Source of the DNA: CAYYMD01 sp964472875 | Lineage (GTDB): Bacteria; Planctomycetota; Phycisphaerae; SM23-33 | NCBI GenBank assembly: GCA_964472875.1 | Contig: CAYYMD010000001.1 | Span: 50,478-114,477, forward strand | Direction of reading: 5' to 3' | Length of the DNA stretch: 64,000 bases | Shown here: positions 53,144 to 62,833 of the stretch, piece after piece | Layout of the letters: every line of letters starts with the position of its first letter | Numbering within the stretch: position 1 is the stretch's first letter | Notes under the pieces: model-generated | What the model was told of the DNA's origin: nothing | The model's database searches: none | What the model saw: the letters and a program-made list of their open reading frames with translations, nothing else | Made by a program: the position numbers and the translations under genes

Positions 53144-54643
53144 ATGATGATTAAAGGTAGAAAAAAGTTTCTTTTAGATTATGGAGGAATTGCGTTAAGT
53201 CAATTCATCGTGGCATTAAGACCCTTGATTCTTATTGCCGTGATAATGCCACAGTTTGGAAACGAGGGCTACGGCATTTGGACGCAATTGATAATTACGT
53301 CGACTTTTATTTCTGTGTTAATATCTTTGCGCCTCTCCATGGTGCTGACCAGATTTTTATCAGGCACCGAAGACAAGCGATATTTATCCGGCGCCATTAT
53401 TGCATCACTCATGGCGACTGTAATCGTAGGCGTGCTGACAATATTTGGTTCATCTTTAGCAACAAACAAGTTGTCCGTTTTGCTATTTGGAGAATCCGGA
53501 CACAATGCATTCGCCCTGCTTACAATGGCTCACGGGACATCTTCAGCGTGCTTTGGTGTTGCAATTTCATATTTCCTGATTATCGAAAGACAACGGATGC
53601 ACGGTTTTATAAAAGCATTAGCTCAAATCGGAGAGGCGTTGGTGGTTGTTTCCATGGCGTGGTGGTTAGACCTGGAATCAATAATAATGTTATGTATCGT
53701 ATGGAAATTGCTGGTTACCTTATCCGTTATTATATACATGTGCTTGGAATGCGGAATAGCGCGCCCAAGATTGCCTGTTAATCGGGAATTCATATCATTC
53801 GGGGGATGGTTAATGCTTTCACAGATTACTTTTTTCGGCGCCACACATGCCAGCAGGTACGTGCTTGTTAACTTTGTTGGTGTTGAGCAATTGGCCGTAT
53901 TCGCCGCCGCCTATTCTGTTGCCAAGGTGATTGAACTGGTTATAATGCCCGTAAGATTTGCGCTGCTGCCAACCATAAGCGCCCACTGGAACCGGCAGGA
54001 GTATGACAAGACCAAACCGTTGATAAGTCTATGTTACAAACTTTTATTTTTATTGGGTTTGCCCATGCTTGGCGGACTTTATATGTACGGTAATGTGTTA
54101 ATCGGCCTGCTTTCGAGCAATCAAGTTAATATAAAGCCATGGATCATTCTGCTTTTAGGCATAGCACCATTAATGAATGGTCTGAGGACTATAAATTCGA
54201 CGGCCTTCTGGATGAAGAAAAATATCCATTATTCTCTTGGCATTCAACTGATGGGCATGGCTATTAACCTGCTTTTGACAATAATACTGGTCAGGTCATT
54301 TGGCGTTATTGGCGCAGTTATAGCCGCAGTATGTTCAATGTTGTCGATGGCCATGCTCAGCCATCAATATGCGATAAAAGTATTCAAGGTCAAAATAAAC
54401 TGGTATCACTTCGCGAAGTCAGTATTTTGCGCCGGGTTAATGATGGGTGGACTGATTCTATGGAGTTTCGTGGATATTGGCCAAATTTTAGCAATGATTA
54501 TAGGTGTTTTTCTGGGTTTAATTATTTACGCTATTTTTGCCTTAATAACCGGAGCCGTCCCCATTGACCAAATGTTAGAAGCAATAGGGCTTGCAAAAAG
54601 TGGCATAATGAAAAAAAGAACAAAGAGGCAAAAGATGAAATAA
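53144..54643 (+). CDS. Polysaccharide flippase (Wzx/MATE-like)
   Basis: A 499-aa membrane protein with about 12-14 hydrophobic segments. It fits the MOP superfamily that moves lipid-linked oligosaccharides across the inner membrane. The N-terminal QFGNEGYGIWTQLIITSTFI and the later FGGWLMLSQITFFGATHASR are typical. The C-terminus is basic and short (KKRTKRQKM). It is part of the polymer cluster with the Wzy-type polymerase. Confidence 0.85.
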   Translation: MMIKGRKKFLLDYGGIALSQFIVALRPLILIAVIMPQFGNEGYGIWTQLIITSTFISVLISLRLSMVLTRFLSGTEDKRYLSGAIIASLMATVIVGVLTIFGSSLATNKLSVLLFGESGHNAFALLTMAHGTSSACFGVAISYFLIIERQRMHGFIKALAQIGEALVVVSMAWWLDLESIIMLCIVWKLLVTLSVIIYMCLECGIARPRLPVNREFISFGGWLMLSQITFFGATHASRYVLVNFVGVEQLAVFAAAYSVAKVIELVIMPVRFALLPTISAHWNRQEYDKTKPLISLCYKLLFLLGLPMLGGLYMYGNVLIGLLSSNQVNIKPWIILLLGIAPLMNGLRTINSTAFWMKKNIHYSLGIQLMGMAINLLLTIILVRSFGVIGAVIAAVCSMLSMAMLSHQYAIKVFKVKINWYHFAKSVFCAGLMMGGLILWSFVDIGQILAMIIGVFLGLIIYAIFALITGAVPIDQMLEAIGLAKSGIMKKRTKRQKMK

Positions 54644-54692
54644 TTTCAAAAATTGCCCTGCGTAACTCCAAAAATAATCAGGTGTATAAAAA

Positions 54693-55931
54693 ATGACTTT
54701 GACATCAGTCATTATAGGTTCACAGGTAAATGCTTATGGTCTTCTGCGATCTCTCGGCGAAAATGGTATAAGATGCGCAATCGCGTGCCGCGATTCCGGC
54801 CCGGCCGTATTTTCAAGATATGTAAGCCGTAGATGGAAACTGCCAGATGATTCACCAACTCAAAGATCTGTAAATAAACTTTTGGAAATGTCAGAGTCTC
54901 TTATTAAGAAACCGATACTGTTTCCGACAGATGAAGCGTGGGTAGTTGCTATTCTTGATAATCGCCGCAGATTTGAGAAAAACTTTCTTCTTCCTATGGG
55001 GACGACAAAAACCATCAGACTAACACTCACAAAGACTCGTATGTATCAGTGGTGCCTGGATAACGACATTCGCGCACCACATACCGAAGTATTCCATCCA
55101 GGTGGCGATTGGCAAAGCTATCTCTGTTTAGCCGAGGACTTCTTTCCTGTAATATTAAAACCGGAAACCAAAGGTGTGGGAGATAAGGCGCTTGGCTTTG
55201 TTTATAAAGAGTTCGGCTCGATGAAAGACCTCTCAGGATGGGCACAAAGTCAGGGTAAGGGTGGGCCTGAATGTGGCATAATTTTTCAAGAAGTTATACC
55301 TGGTCCTCCACGTAACCTATACTCATACCAGGGTTACCGCAGTGCTGATGGAAACGTTTTTATGACAGCTTATCGAAAAATCCGTCAAACCCCTCCGGTT
55401 CACGGTTGCGCCACTGCCGCTGATATCCTTTACAGTGATGAGGGAACAAAGTTGGCCGTAGATCTTCTGGAAAAGCTGGGATTTTGTGGCTTCTTTGATC
55501 TTGAATTCAAGAAAAGTGACCGTGATGATTTATTCTATTTTATAGAGTTAAATCCTCGCCCCGGAATGTTGAATTATGGCTCCACAGCCATTGGCTGTAA
55601 TCTGCCATTAGCGGCCTGTATGGATAAGGCCGCACAATCATACTTACCTGAAAAACAGGGAAGTGAAAATAAGGCAATCTGGGTGAGACTGTTAGGGGAT
55701 ATGTTCTTGCATGCTTTTTACTATAGAATTAAAGGGCAGGGCACAGGGCTGCGGGAATGGTTTAGATCGCTACATCATAGCAAGAGGATATATGCTTATT
55801 TTAACCGTGATGATATCCTTGTTGGCATAATGGCTTTCATGAGGATGGTATGGTTAGTGATTTTGCATTTTTCAAAATATATTATGGTAATATTTTGTAA
55901 AATATTCAGTCACAGGGTAATCCGCCAATGA
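54693..55931 (+). CDS. ATP-grasp family ligase
   Basis: A 412-aa enzyme with an ATP-grasp fold like carboxylate-amine ligases. The N-terminal IGSQVNAYGLLRSLGENGI, the central PVILKPETKGVGDKALGFV and the acidic metal-binding FFDLEFKKSD with ELNPRPGMLNYGS fit. The last 90 residues include a hydrophobic tail (MVWLVILHFSKYIMVIF), unusual for a soluble ligase. The substrate is unknown. It overlaps the deacetylase gene by 4 bases. Confidence 0.75.
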   Translation: MTLTSVIIGSQVNAYGLLRSLGENGIRCAIACRDSGPAVFSRYVSRRWKLPDDSPTQRSVNKLLEMSESLIKKPILFPTDEAWVVAILDNRRRFEKNFLLPMGTTKTIRLTLTKTRMYQWCLDNDIRAPHTEVFHPGGDWQSYLCLAEDFFPVILKPETKGVGDKALGFVYKEFGSMKDLSGWAQSQGKGGPECGIIFQEVIPGPPRNLYSYQGYRSADGNVFMTAYRKIRQTPPVHGCATAADILYSDEGTKLAVDLLEKLGFCGFFDLEFKKSDRDDLFYFIELNPRPGMLNYGSTAIGCNLPLAACMDKAAQSYLPEKQGSENKAIWVRLLGDMFLHAFYYRIKGQGTGLREWFRSLHHSKRIYAYFNRDDILVGIMAFMRMVWLVILHFSKYIMVIFCKIFSHRVIRQ

Positions 55932-57349
55932 ACATGTCCGCAAAATTTTCTGCAATCTACGGTTTTTCCATGAACCAATGGGATATCTGGCTCATACGGC
56001 AGTCTTTGAGAGTGTTATCCATTGAACGGCCTGACGGACTGGCCTTGTGTTGGGGAGTCCGGCCGCCTGAAGATGCCAAGGCAGCAGTTATCGTGCCCAG
56101 AAACGATAATTTCTTAGAAAGGCCGGAAATTTTGAAAATTTACACTTCTCACAGAACCGATATTCCGGACTTTTGCATTAAGTCATCGCCGATACCATTA
56201 GTGAAACTGGAAGTTGATGTTTTCAACTGGTACGGCTGGCTGGTAAGCAGGGCTGAAGAGTACAACCGTTCTGTCAATGACATGCATGACAGATTCCCCC
56301 GCCGAGAGTCTCTTACCCACAAAATGCAGATAGCGGAAGATCCGGTCGCCGATTTATTAATTGCGCACTTAAGAGATGCCATTGAATCTGTGGCCGCCGC
56401 CGCAGACTTGCCCGTGCGTAGAATTTCGCCCTGGCCAGATGGCAAACGTTTCGCGGTATGCTTAACGCACGACGTGGATCATGCCATCAGTCATTCGGCA
56501 GGATTGGCTGCACGTAAGGTCGCGGGGGCGGCATTAAGTCTTGCAAGAGGCAACTTGACAAGAGCCCGACGCAGAATTTCCGAGGTATCCGGGCTGCTTC
56601 CGGGCAGCAAACTCAGCCCATACTGGCTGTTTCCTATAATGGCCGATATTGAAAGGCAACGCAACATACGCTCAGCTTTCTATCTTCTACCGCATTTACA
56701 CCGGCATGTGCGTGAGGGCAAAAATGCGGCACATCGGTATGACATTTCCGATAAACACATTAAAGAAACGTTTCGGGATCTGGCGAAGCAGGGATGGGAA
56801 ATCGGCCTCCATACTACATATGACGCCCATGAGATGGCAAACGGGATCGAGAATGATCAGCAACGGCTAAAGGATGTGCTGGGTAATGATATACCGCTCC
56901 ATGGAGGGCGTTCTCACTATCTTAGATTCCGTACACCTCATACATGGAAGTCGGAGATTGCCGCAGGCATGAAATATGACGCCACACTCGGCTGGGAAAA
57001 CGGATGGGGATTTAGAAGCGGCACGTGCTGGCCCTATAAACCGTTTGACCTGGAGACAGGCAGTGAATTACCCATCTGGGAACTGGGCATGCATTTGATG
57101 GATGGCGCTTTAGGCGGTAAGGAGGAAATCATACCAGCAGTCAAATCTCTCCTCGATAAAGTTGCAAACGTAGGCGGCTGCGCCTGTCTTCTCTTTCATT
57201 GTTCACCGCCCTTTGATATAATTACCAAAGAATATCTTGATTTATACGAGGATGTGATCGATATATTAACATGCAGGGATGATTGTTGGAACGCAAAACC
57301 TTGCGAAATAATAGAAGCAGTGCATAAAGCGGATAATCTGACATTATGA
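55928..57349 (+). CDS. Polysaccharide deacetylase (NodB-type) with N-terminal extension
   Basis: A 473-aa protein. A poorly conserved region of about 175 residues is followed by a NodB-like domain, with VCLTHDVDHAISH as the metal-binding motif and WEIGLHTTYDAHEM and FRTPHTW further on. Such enzymes deacetylate N-acetyl sugars in polymers. It overlaps the preceding ATP-grasp gene and the following polymerase gene by 4 bases each, so the three are likely made together. Confidence 0.78.
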   Translation: MNMSAKFSAIYGFSMNQWDIWLIRQSLRVLSIERPDGLALCWGVRPPEDAKAAVIVPRNDNFLERPEILKIYTSHRTDIPDFCIKSSPIPLVKLEVDVFNWYGWLVSRAEEYNRSVNDMHDRFPRRESLTHKMQIAEDPVADLLIAHLRDAIESVAAAADLPVRRISPWPDGKRFAVCLTHDVDHAISHSAGLAARKVAGAALSLARGNLTRARRRISEVSGLLPGSKLSPYWLFPIMADIERQRNIRSAFYLLPHLHRHVREGKNAAHRYDISDKHIKETFRDLAKQGWEIGLHTTYDAHEMANGIENDQQRLKDVLGNDIPLHGGRSHYLRFRTPHTWKSEIAAGMKYDATLGWENGWGFRSGTCWPYKPFDLETGSELPIWELGMHLMDGALGGKEEIIPAVKSLLDKVANVGGCACLLFHCSPPFDIITKEYLDLYEDVIDILTCRDDCWNAKPCEIIEAVHKADNLTL

Positions 57350-58677
57350 CTTATTTTTCGCCGACAATTGTCGCAAGTCTCATACTTGGGGCTATATCCA
57401 TTATTTTAATGGTTTTATATTTGGGTAAGCCCAGTCGCTATACATGGATGACGCCATTAGGCATATTCTGGGTTGTATATCTTGCACGCGTGCAAATACC
57501 AAGTTTTTTTGTATATTATGACACCGGATGGTACATGCAATCCAACATGTACGCATATCCTCTCATGCTGGCTGTATGTCCTATCTTTGTATTCATGGGC
57601 GCCTTAGTAGGTGGTAGAACCAAACCGGAAAGGCGCCTCCAGTGGTGGTTAAGCCCTATTACAATACCTAATGATGCTAAAAAACCGATTATAATATGTC
57701 TGTTGCTCGGACTAATAGCAATAATTATGCATCTTATCGCCACAGGCGGCAAAGTACCTTTATTTATTATGCTTCTTAATCCAGGTGAACATGCTCTGAT
57801 TGGAAGAGCACGGGAAGAATCATTAAAACTACTCCCTCTATACATAACGTATCCTCTTGGCTGGATACGTAGGTTTGCACTCCCATTATCCGTTCTTTGC
57901 TCAACAATATTTGTAACCATCTTCAAGCGGGGTTGGTTACTATTAACGATCGTATCATTCATTGCTATATTTGAATTGGCCTATTCTGCGCATCGTGGGC
58001 CTATTGCTTTCTTAATGCTCATGCTTTTTGTTCTTTACTTTATCATAACCCGTAAAAATATTGGAATAATCAAAATATTTATTGGGATTTTGATAATATT
58101 GAGTTTTCCATTAACCGTAAATATATTAAAATATGGTAAAGATATTGATCTTGATTCAATTTTAACAACATTCCGGGGACTCGGTGGCAGGATATTTTGG
58201 GGGACCAGTTGGACGGTAGGTGCTCATGTCGGACACGTGCCTAAATATTCAGGAGGTTTTTTGTATGGTCGTAGTATACATCTACTTAGCGTGATTATGG
58301 GACAGGATTGGTATCCTTTATCGAATATGGTAATGAGGCAATATAGAGCGGGCGCAACTACCGGTATTGCAAACACTTGTTTTGTCGGAGACGCCTGGGC
58401 TAATTTCGGGTGGTACGGGGTAGTAATATATTCTTTCTTTGTCGGTATGTGGTTGTCCCTGATTGAATCCACGATATACCGTATGCGCCTCACGCCAGCC
58501 ACGTTGGCATTCGCTGTTATAGTCGTGTTTTCCGCTTGGGGCTTGGCCAGCGGTTCTCTACAAATCTGGCTCTTAAGCAGAGGGGGAGGCTTAATTCCCC
58601 TGGCCTGTTTGTATGTGAGTACGCGACAGCGTCAGAATTTCATTTCTTATCCAACTATATTAGAACAAAGTCAATGA
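57346..58677 (+). CDS. O-antigen / exopolysaccharide polymerase (Wzy-like)
   Basis: A 443-aa integral membrane protein with about 10-12 hydrophobic segments. It contains two long loops and the segment NTCFVGDAWANFGWYG, which resembles Wzy-type oligosaccharide polymerases. Wzy sequences are poorly conserved, so the call rests on topology and neighbourhood. Its last bases overlap a transposase remnant on the other strand. Confidence 0.7.
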   Translation: MTYFSPTIVASLILGAISIILMVLYLGKPSRYTWMTPLGIFWVVYLARVQIPSFFVYYDTGWYMQSNMYAYPLMLAVCPIFVFMGALVGGRTKPERRLQWWLSPITIPNDAKKPIIICLLLGLIAIIMHLIATGGKVPLFIMLLNPGEHALIGRAREESLKLLPLYITYPLGWIRRFALPLSVLCSTIFVTIFKRGWLLLTIVSFIAIFELAYSAHRGPIAFLMLMLFVLYFIITRKNIGIIKIFIGILIILSFPLTVNILKYGKDIDLDSILTTFRGLGGRIFWGTSWTVGAHVGHVPKYSGGFLYGRSIHLLSVIMGQDWYPLSNMVMRQYRAGATTGIANTCFVGDAWANFGWYGVVIYSFFVGMWLSLIESTIYRMRLTPATLAFAVIVVFSAWGLASGSLQIWLLSRGGGLIPLACLYVSTRQRQNFISYPTILEQSQ

Positions 58678-58860
58678 TGCCTCGATGTCACGGAGTGATT
58701 CGCGAAAGGCCAACTGCGCGAAGGCCATCGCCATGAATTGGTCTCGACAATTGAAATTCCTTACCCTGTGGTCGCCCTTGTATCGATTGACGCAGGTGTG
58801 GAATCTTCGCATTGGCATCTGGCGGATAATCTGCGAGAATACGATTTGTCCATTGTTCAT
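58660..58860 (-). mobile_element. Remnant of an IS4-type transposase (DUF4372 N-terminus)
   Basis: The minus-strand frame encodes 66 residues that match the N-terminal DUF4372 region of IS4-family transposases: NNGQIVFSQIIRQMPMRRF, then FNCRDQFMAMAFAQLAFRES and LRDIEASL. A full transposase would be about 380 aa; the catalytic DDE part is missing. The frame ends just inside the end of the polymerase gene, which it overlaps by 18 bases on the opposite strand. It is a degraded insertion sequence. Confidence 0.75.
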
Positions 58861-59178
58861 CGGCCGCTCCTTCTACAAAAGAACGGCCTGATGCTATCAT
58901 GAAATTGAAATCGATACGGGTTGGAAATTTATATAACATTATGTTATTGTGTGGCTTGTAGCGTTTTAGCCGTGTTTTAACGGGACACTACTGATATCGT
59001 GATATAAATAGACCGATAATGCTAATATATACGCTTAATCAAAGCAAGCGTTGCGATTACATAGCGAGAAACCTCTGCCGTGCAATCGGGACTGAAGCAG
59101 AGAATTTTCAGTAATTCATTAAGGATAGTTTATAATCGGCTCGATTGATTGCAATAATCACTAATATTACAGCCACAA
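58861..59178. other. Intergenic region between the IS remnant and the glycosyltransferase gene
   Basis: About 318 bases, AT-rich, without a supported gene. The left part could include the end of the decayed insertion sequence; I found no clear terminal repeats. The right part has a TATAAT element. Confidence 0.45.
59131..59136 (+). promoter_or_regulatory. Candidate -10 element before the glycosyltransferase gene
   Basis: A perfect TATAAT lies about 42 bases before the ATG at 59179. No convincing -35 hexamer is present at the expected spacing (TTCAGT at 18 bases is the best). It is the only good -10 in this gap. Confidence 0.35.
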
Positions 59179-60336
59179 ATGAATACTAAGCATCCATCAA
59201 AAACAGTATGCCACATGACAACGGTTCATCTGCCCTTTGACTCACGGATTTTCCACAAGGAATGCCGCTCTCTGGCCAGGGCCGGCTGGGACGTTCACCT
59301 CATTCAGGTATGCGAGCGAGATGAAACCGTCGACGGCGTTAAGATACATCACCTGCCGGAGCCACCCAACCGCTTCAAGAGGATGCTATTCTGGCCGTGG
59401 AAGGCGTATAAGAAGGTGCTTTCGATACGCCCACGGCCGGCGATTGTCCACTTCCACGACCCGGAACTCCTTCCGGCTGGACGACTCCTTAGTCTTCAGG
59501 GCTTCAGTGTGGTATATGATGTTCATGAGAATGTCGCAAAACAGATTCTAACCAAGCCGTATCTTTCGCCGTTGCTGCGAAGATTAGCATCGCGGTGTTA
59601 TTCGTTTGCAGAAAAATTATTGGTCTCAAGAATGGCCACAGTTCATGTTCTGGAAAGTATAGCGAGGCGATATCCTAATCCAAACGTTACGGTTCGAAAT
59701 TTTCCGACGCTCGGAACAGTGACGTCAAACGAACGTCTCGACAATCCCCGTCCGAGACTCCTTTATGTAGGGTCGCACATAACAGCCGAGAGGGGAATTT
59801 ACGAAATGCTGCAAATGTCCGTGGAATTACTGAAAAGGGACGTTGATTTCGAACTTCGCCTCGTCGGCCACATGTCCGATGATGTCCGGTCCTCCACAGA
59901 GGACAAAATCCGGCGTTTCGGCATGGACGAGCATGTAGTTCTCCTAGGACACGTTTCTTTCGAACAGGCGCAAAAGGAAATCGCAAAAGCCGACATCGGC
60001 TTACACATTCCCAAACCGACAGCAAACGCCCTAAACTCATTGCCAATTAAAATATTCGAGTATATGTATTTTGAGATTCCAGTTTTGGTATCTGATTTCA
60101 AATGCTGGCGCCAATATGTCGAACAAATCGCAAGCGGTATCATGGTAGATCCTAATAACACAAAAGAAATTTCCAATAAGGCGCAATTACTTATCGAGCA
60201 TCCGGAAACAGCCGCGAAAATGGGGCAAAATGGGCACCTCGCAGTATTGGAAAGATTTAATTGGCAAGTGGAATTCCCCAAACTTTTGAAATTCTACGAA
60301 CGTATTATATCCCCTAAACGTGATCGTTTCTGTTGA
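59179..60336 (+). CDS. Family 4-type glycosyltransferase
   Basis: A 385-aa GT-B fold glycosyltransferase. The N-terminal TTVHLPFDSRIFHKECRSLA and VHFHDPELLPAGRLL (around residues 90-105) and the C-terminal nucleotide-sugar domain with LLYVGSHITAERGIYEML and LNSLPIKIFEYMYFEIPVLV (E-x7-E type) fit GT4. It probably adds one sugar to the repeat unit on the cytoplasmic side. It is followed by the HAD gene. Confidence 0.87.
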   Translation: MNTKHPSKTVCHMTTVHLPFDSRIFHKECRSLARAGWDVHLIQVCERDETVDGVKIHHLPEPPNRFKRMLFWPWKAYKKVLSIRPRPAIVHFHDPELLPAGRLLSLQGFSVVYDVHENVAKQILTKPYLSPLLRRLASRCYSFAEKLLVSRMATVHVLESIARRYPNPNVTVRNFPTLGTVTSNERLDNPRPRLLYVGSHITAERGIYEMLQMSVELLKRDVDFELRLVGHMSDDVRSSTEDKIRRFGMDEHVVLLGHVSFEQAQKEIAKADIGLHIPKPTANALNSLPIKIFEYMYFEIPVLVSDFKCWRQYVEQIASGIMVDPNNTKEISNKAQLLIEHPETAAKMGQNGHLAVLERFNWQVEFPKLLKFYERIISPKRDRFC

Positions 60337-60344
60337 GGATTCCT

Positions 60345-61028
60345 ATGATCGAATGTCTTGTCTTCGACCTAGATGACACACTATACCCGGAGGGCCAATA
60401 TGTTATTCCTCGGCTTGAATCCGTTGCTGGACACCTTCAACAGCATTTCGGATATTCTTACGACTTTCGTGGGGAGCTTATCAGAGGCTATAAGGCAAAC
60501 ATAACAGGTAACCTCTTTAATGTGGTTCTTTCCAAAGCGGGAATTAACGTTGACAAACAATATATAGACAAATTGGTGAAAATTTATCGAAGCGGACATT
60601 TAGACTTAACCTGTTATCCTGATGTTATACCTGCGCTGGAGTACTGGTGCGAGCGACTTTACTTGGGCCTTGTAACAGATGGCAACCCAAATTCACAGCG
60701 CAGTAAAATCGACGCTTTAGACATATCAGGATTTTTCCATGAGATAATAATTACCGCCGAACTATCTCCTAAGGCGGTAAAACCCAGCCCAAAACCATTC
60801 AAGATCTTGCAGGATAAATTGGGGCTCAAAGGAAATGCCATGTATGTTGGTGACAATCCCGAGTTGGATGTGCCCGGCTGTCGTAAACTCGGGTGGGCAA
60901 CAGCAAGAATTATACGCCCCGATGCTCGTTTTGCACATAGATCGGCCTCGTATTTTTGCCAGCCAGATTACACGATAAAAATTCTTAGCGAGTTGAAAAG
61001 TTTGACTGCCCTACAAGGATACGTATAA
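60345..61028 (+). CDS. HAD-superfamily hydrolase
   Basis: A 227-aa HAD phosphatase-like enzyme. The nucleophile motif is VFDLDDTLYPEGQ (D8, D10), motif II is in LVTDGNPNSQR, motif III includes the Lys of KAVKPSPKPF, and motif IV is YVGDNPELDVPGCR. ATG 60345 has GAGG upstream; a TTG at 60333 is also in frame. It lies 8 bases after the glycosyltransferase gene and may remove phosphate from a sugar intermediate. The substrate is unknown. Confidence 0.85.
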   Translation: MIECLVFDLDDTLYPEGQYVIPRLESVAGHLQQHFGYSYDFRGELIRGYKANITGNLFNVVLSKAGINVDKQYIDKLVKIYRSGHLDLTCYPDVIPALEYWCERLYLGLVTDGNPNSQRSKIDALDISGFFHEIIITAELSPKAVKPSPKPFKILQDKLGLKGNAMYVGDNPELDVPGCRKLGWATARIIRPDARFAHRSASYFCQPDYTIKILSELKSLTALQGYV

Positions 61029-61074
61029 TTATGCGCTTCGATCAGGAAATATTAATAATTTACGATTAGGGACA

Positions 61075-61701
61075 ATGAGAAAATCTCTCCTTATAATAGC
61101 GCCGCATACGGACGATGGAGAATTCGGGTGCGGCGCAACCATTGCAAAACTTGTGGAAGAAGGTTGGGAAGCCCACTATGTCGCCTTCAGCGATTGCAAA
61201 GAAAGTCTTCCTGAGGGAGTGCCTCCAGACGCTTTGCTTAAGGAGGTTGCTGAGGCCACTAGAATTTTAGGCATTACTCCTGAGCACCTTACAACATTTG
61301 AGTTTCGTGTACGACGTTTCTCCGAAAGGCGCCAAGATATCCTAGAGCACATGGTCCGTATGAAGGAAGATATAAAGCCTGATTTAGTTTTGCTTCCTTC
61401 TGTCAATGATACACATCAAGATCATCAGCAAATCGCGCATGAAGGATTCAGGGCATTCAAGACCACCCGAATGCTCGGATACGAGATACCTTGGAATAAT
61501 CTTGTCTTTGAAACAACTTGTTTTTCCATTGTGAACGAAAGACACATTAAGAAAAAAATCGAAGCGATGCACTGCTATAAGTCACAGAAACACCGCTCAT
61601 ATGCAACGGAGGAGTTTATATTGAGCTTGGCAAGAACTCGAGGTACGCAAATAGAGCAAATGTACGCAGAAGCGTTTCAATTGTTCCGCTGGATTATCTG
61701 A
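61075..61701 (+). CDS. PIG-L family N-acetylglucosaminyl deacetylase
   Basis: A 208-aa zinc-dependent deacetylase of the PIG-L/MshB/BshB family. The metal-binding motif is APHTDDGEFGCG (residues 9-20, PHxDD), and the second His block is DTHQDHQQIAHEG. These enzymes remove acetyl from GlcNAc-type sugars. It lies 46 bases after the HAD gene and 11 bases before the ATP-grasp gene. Confidence 0.88.
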   Translation: MRKSLLIIAPHTDDGEFGCGATIAKLVEEGWEAHYVAFSDCKESLPEGVPPDALLKEVAEATRILGITPEHLTTFEFRVRRFSERRQDILEHMVRMKEDIKPDLVLLPSVNDTHQDHQQIAHEGFRAFKTTRMLGYEIPWNNLVFETTCFSIVNERHIKKKIEAMHCYKSQKHRSYATEEFILSLARTRGTQIEQMYAEAFQLFRWII

Positions 61702-61712
61702 TTGGGAGAATT

Positions 61713-62831
61713 ATGAAACCGCCTCTCAGAATATTGATGACGGCATGTGGCGCCCCTGGTGCACCAGGAATATTGAAATGCCTAAAAAATAACGGGGAGA
61801 GAGAAATTTATATATACGGCGTAGACACGAATCCTTTAGCAGTCGGTTTCACGATGACCGACGGGGGAGAGACGTGCTTGTCCGGCCAATCTGAAGGATA
61901 CGCTCATAATATTCTTGAAATCGCAAAACGTGAGAACATCCATGCCGTTTTGCCACTTTCTACTATGGAGCTGGAAGCGTTGGCAAAAGCGAAAAACACC
62001 TTTAAAGAACAAAACGTATCTGTGTGCGTTTCTGACACCGATGGGTTAGCCGTTGCGAACAACAAAGGGAAGTTAATTGAAACTTCTGAGGAATGCGGTG
62101 TTCCAGTTCCTACTTCTTATCTGGTTAATAGTATTAACGACTTTAGGAAAGCCATTAAGATGCTTGGATTTCCAAGAAAGCCCGTATGCTTTAAACCAGC
62201 ATTCGGTAAAGGCAGCCGTGGCTTTAGAATAATTGACGAGTCTCAGGATAAATTCAAAACCCTGTTCGATCAAAAGCCAGGAAGCCCATATACATCGATG
62301 GAAGAGATTACGGGTATACTTGAAAAGGCGAATAGGATACCCTCGCTGCTCGTAATGGAATATCTTCCGGGGGATGAATACAGCGTGGATGTTCTTTGCG
62401 ATGAGGGTAAAAGTCTGGTTGTCATCCCTCGCATACGCAACACTATTAAACTCGGCATCTGTTTTATAGGCACAACCGAAAAGAATGAGAAATTAATTGA
62501 ATTTAGCAAACGTATTATCAGTCATCTTCGCTTAAGTTACTGTATAAACCTTCAATTCAAATTCGCCAAGGATGGAACGCCAAAACTGCTTGAGATAAAT
62601 CCGCGGGTCAGCGGCACAATAATATTGTGCGCCGGCGCTGGCGTGAACCTTCCATATTTAGCCGTAAAATTGGCGCTTGGCGAACCATTAGGCAAAATAA
62701 CCCCCTCTTGGGGAGTGCGCATGATACGTTACTGGGATGAAATATTTTACAACAAAAATAATATTCCATTTGCCCTCCCCAATAGGCTCGACCATCTTTA
62801 CAAAGTGCAAGATAAGCGTGGCTATAAATAA
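61713..62831 (+). CDS. ATP-grasp family ligase (carbamoyl-phosphate synthase-like)
   Basis: A 372-aa ATP-grasp enzyme. N-terminal ILMTACGAPGAPGILKCLK is a Rossmann-like nucleotide loop, the central CFKPAFGKGSRGFRIIDE and VMEYLPGDEYSVDVLCDEG fit the ATP-grasp core, and LQFKFAKDGTPKLLEINPRV carries the metal-binding Glu/Asn pair. GGGAG stands before the ATG. The preceding PIG-L gene would expose a free amine, so ligation of an acid to a sugar amine is a reasonable guess. Confidence 0.8.
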   Translation: MKPPLRILMTACGAPGAPGILKCLKNNGEREIYIYGVDTNPLAVGFTMTDGGETCLSGQSEGYAHNILEIAKRENIHAVLPLSTMELEALAKAKNTFKEQNVSVCVSDTDGLAVANNKGKLIETSEECGVPVPTSYLVNSINDFRKAIKMLGFPRKPVCFKPAFGKGSRGFRIIDESQDKFKTLFDQKPGSPYTSMEEITGILEKANRIPSLLVMEYLPGDEYSVDVLCDEGKSLVVIPRIRNTIKLGICFIGTTEKNEKLIEFSKRIISHLRLSYCINLQFKFAKDGTPKLLEINPRVSGTIILCAGAGVNLPYLAVKLALGEPLGKITPSWGVRMIRYWDEIFYNKNNIPFALPNRLDHLYKVQDKRGYK

Positions 62832-62833
62832 TT

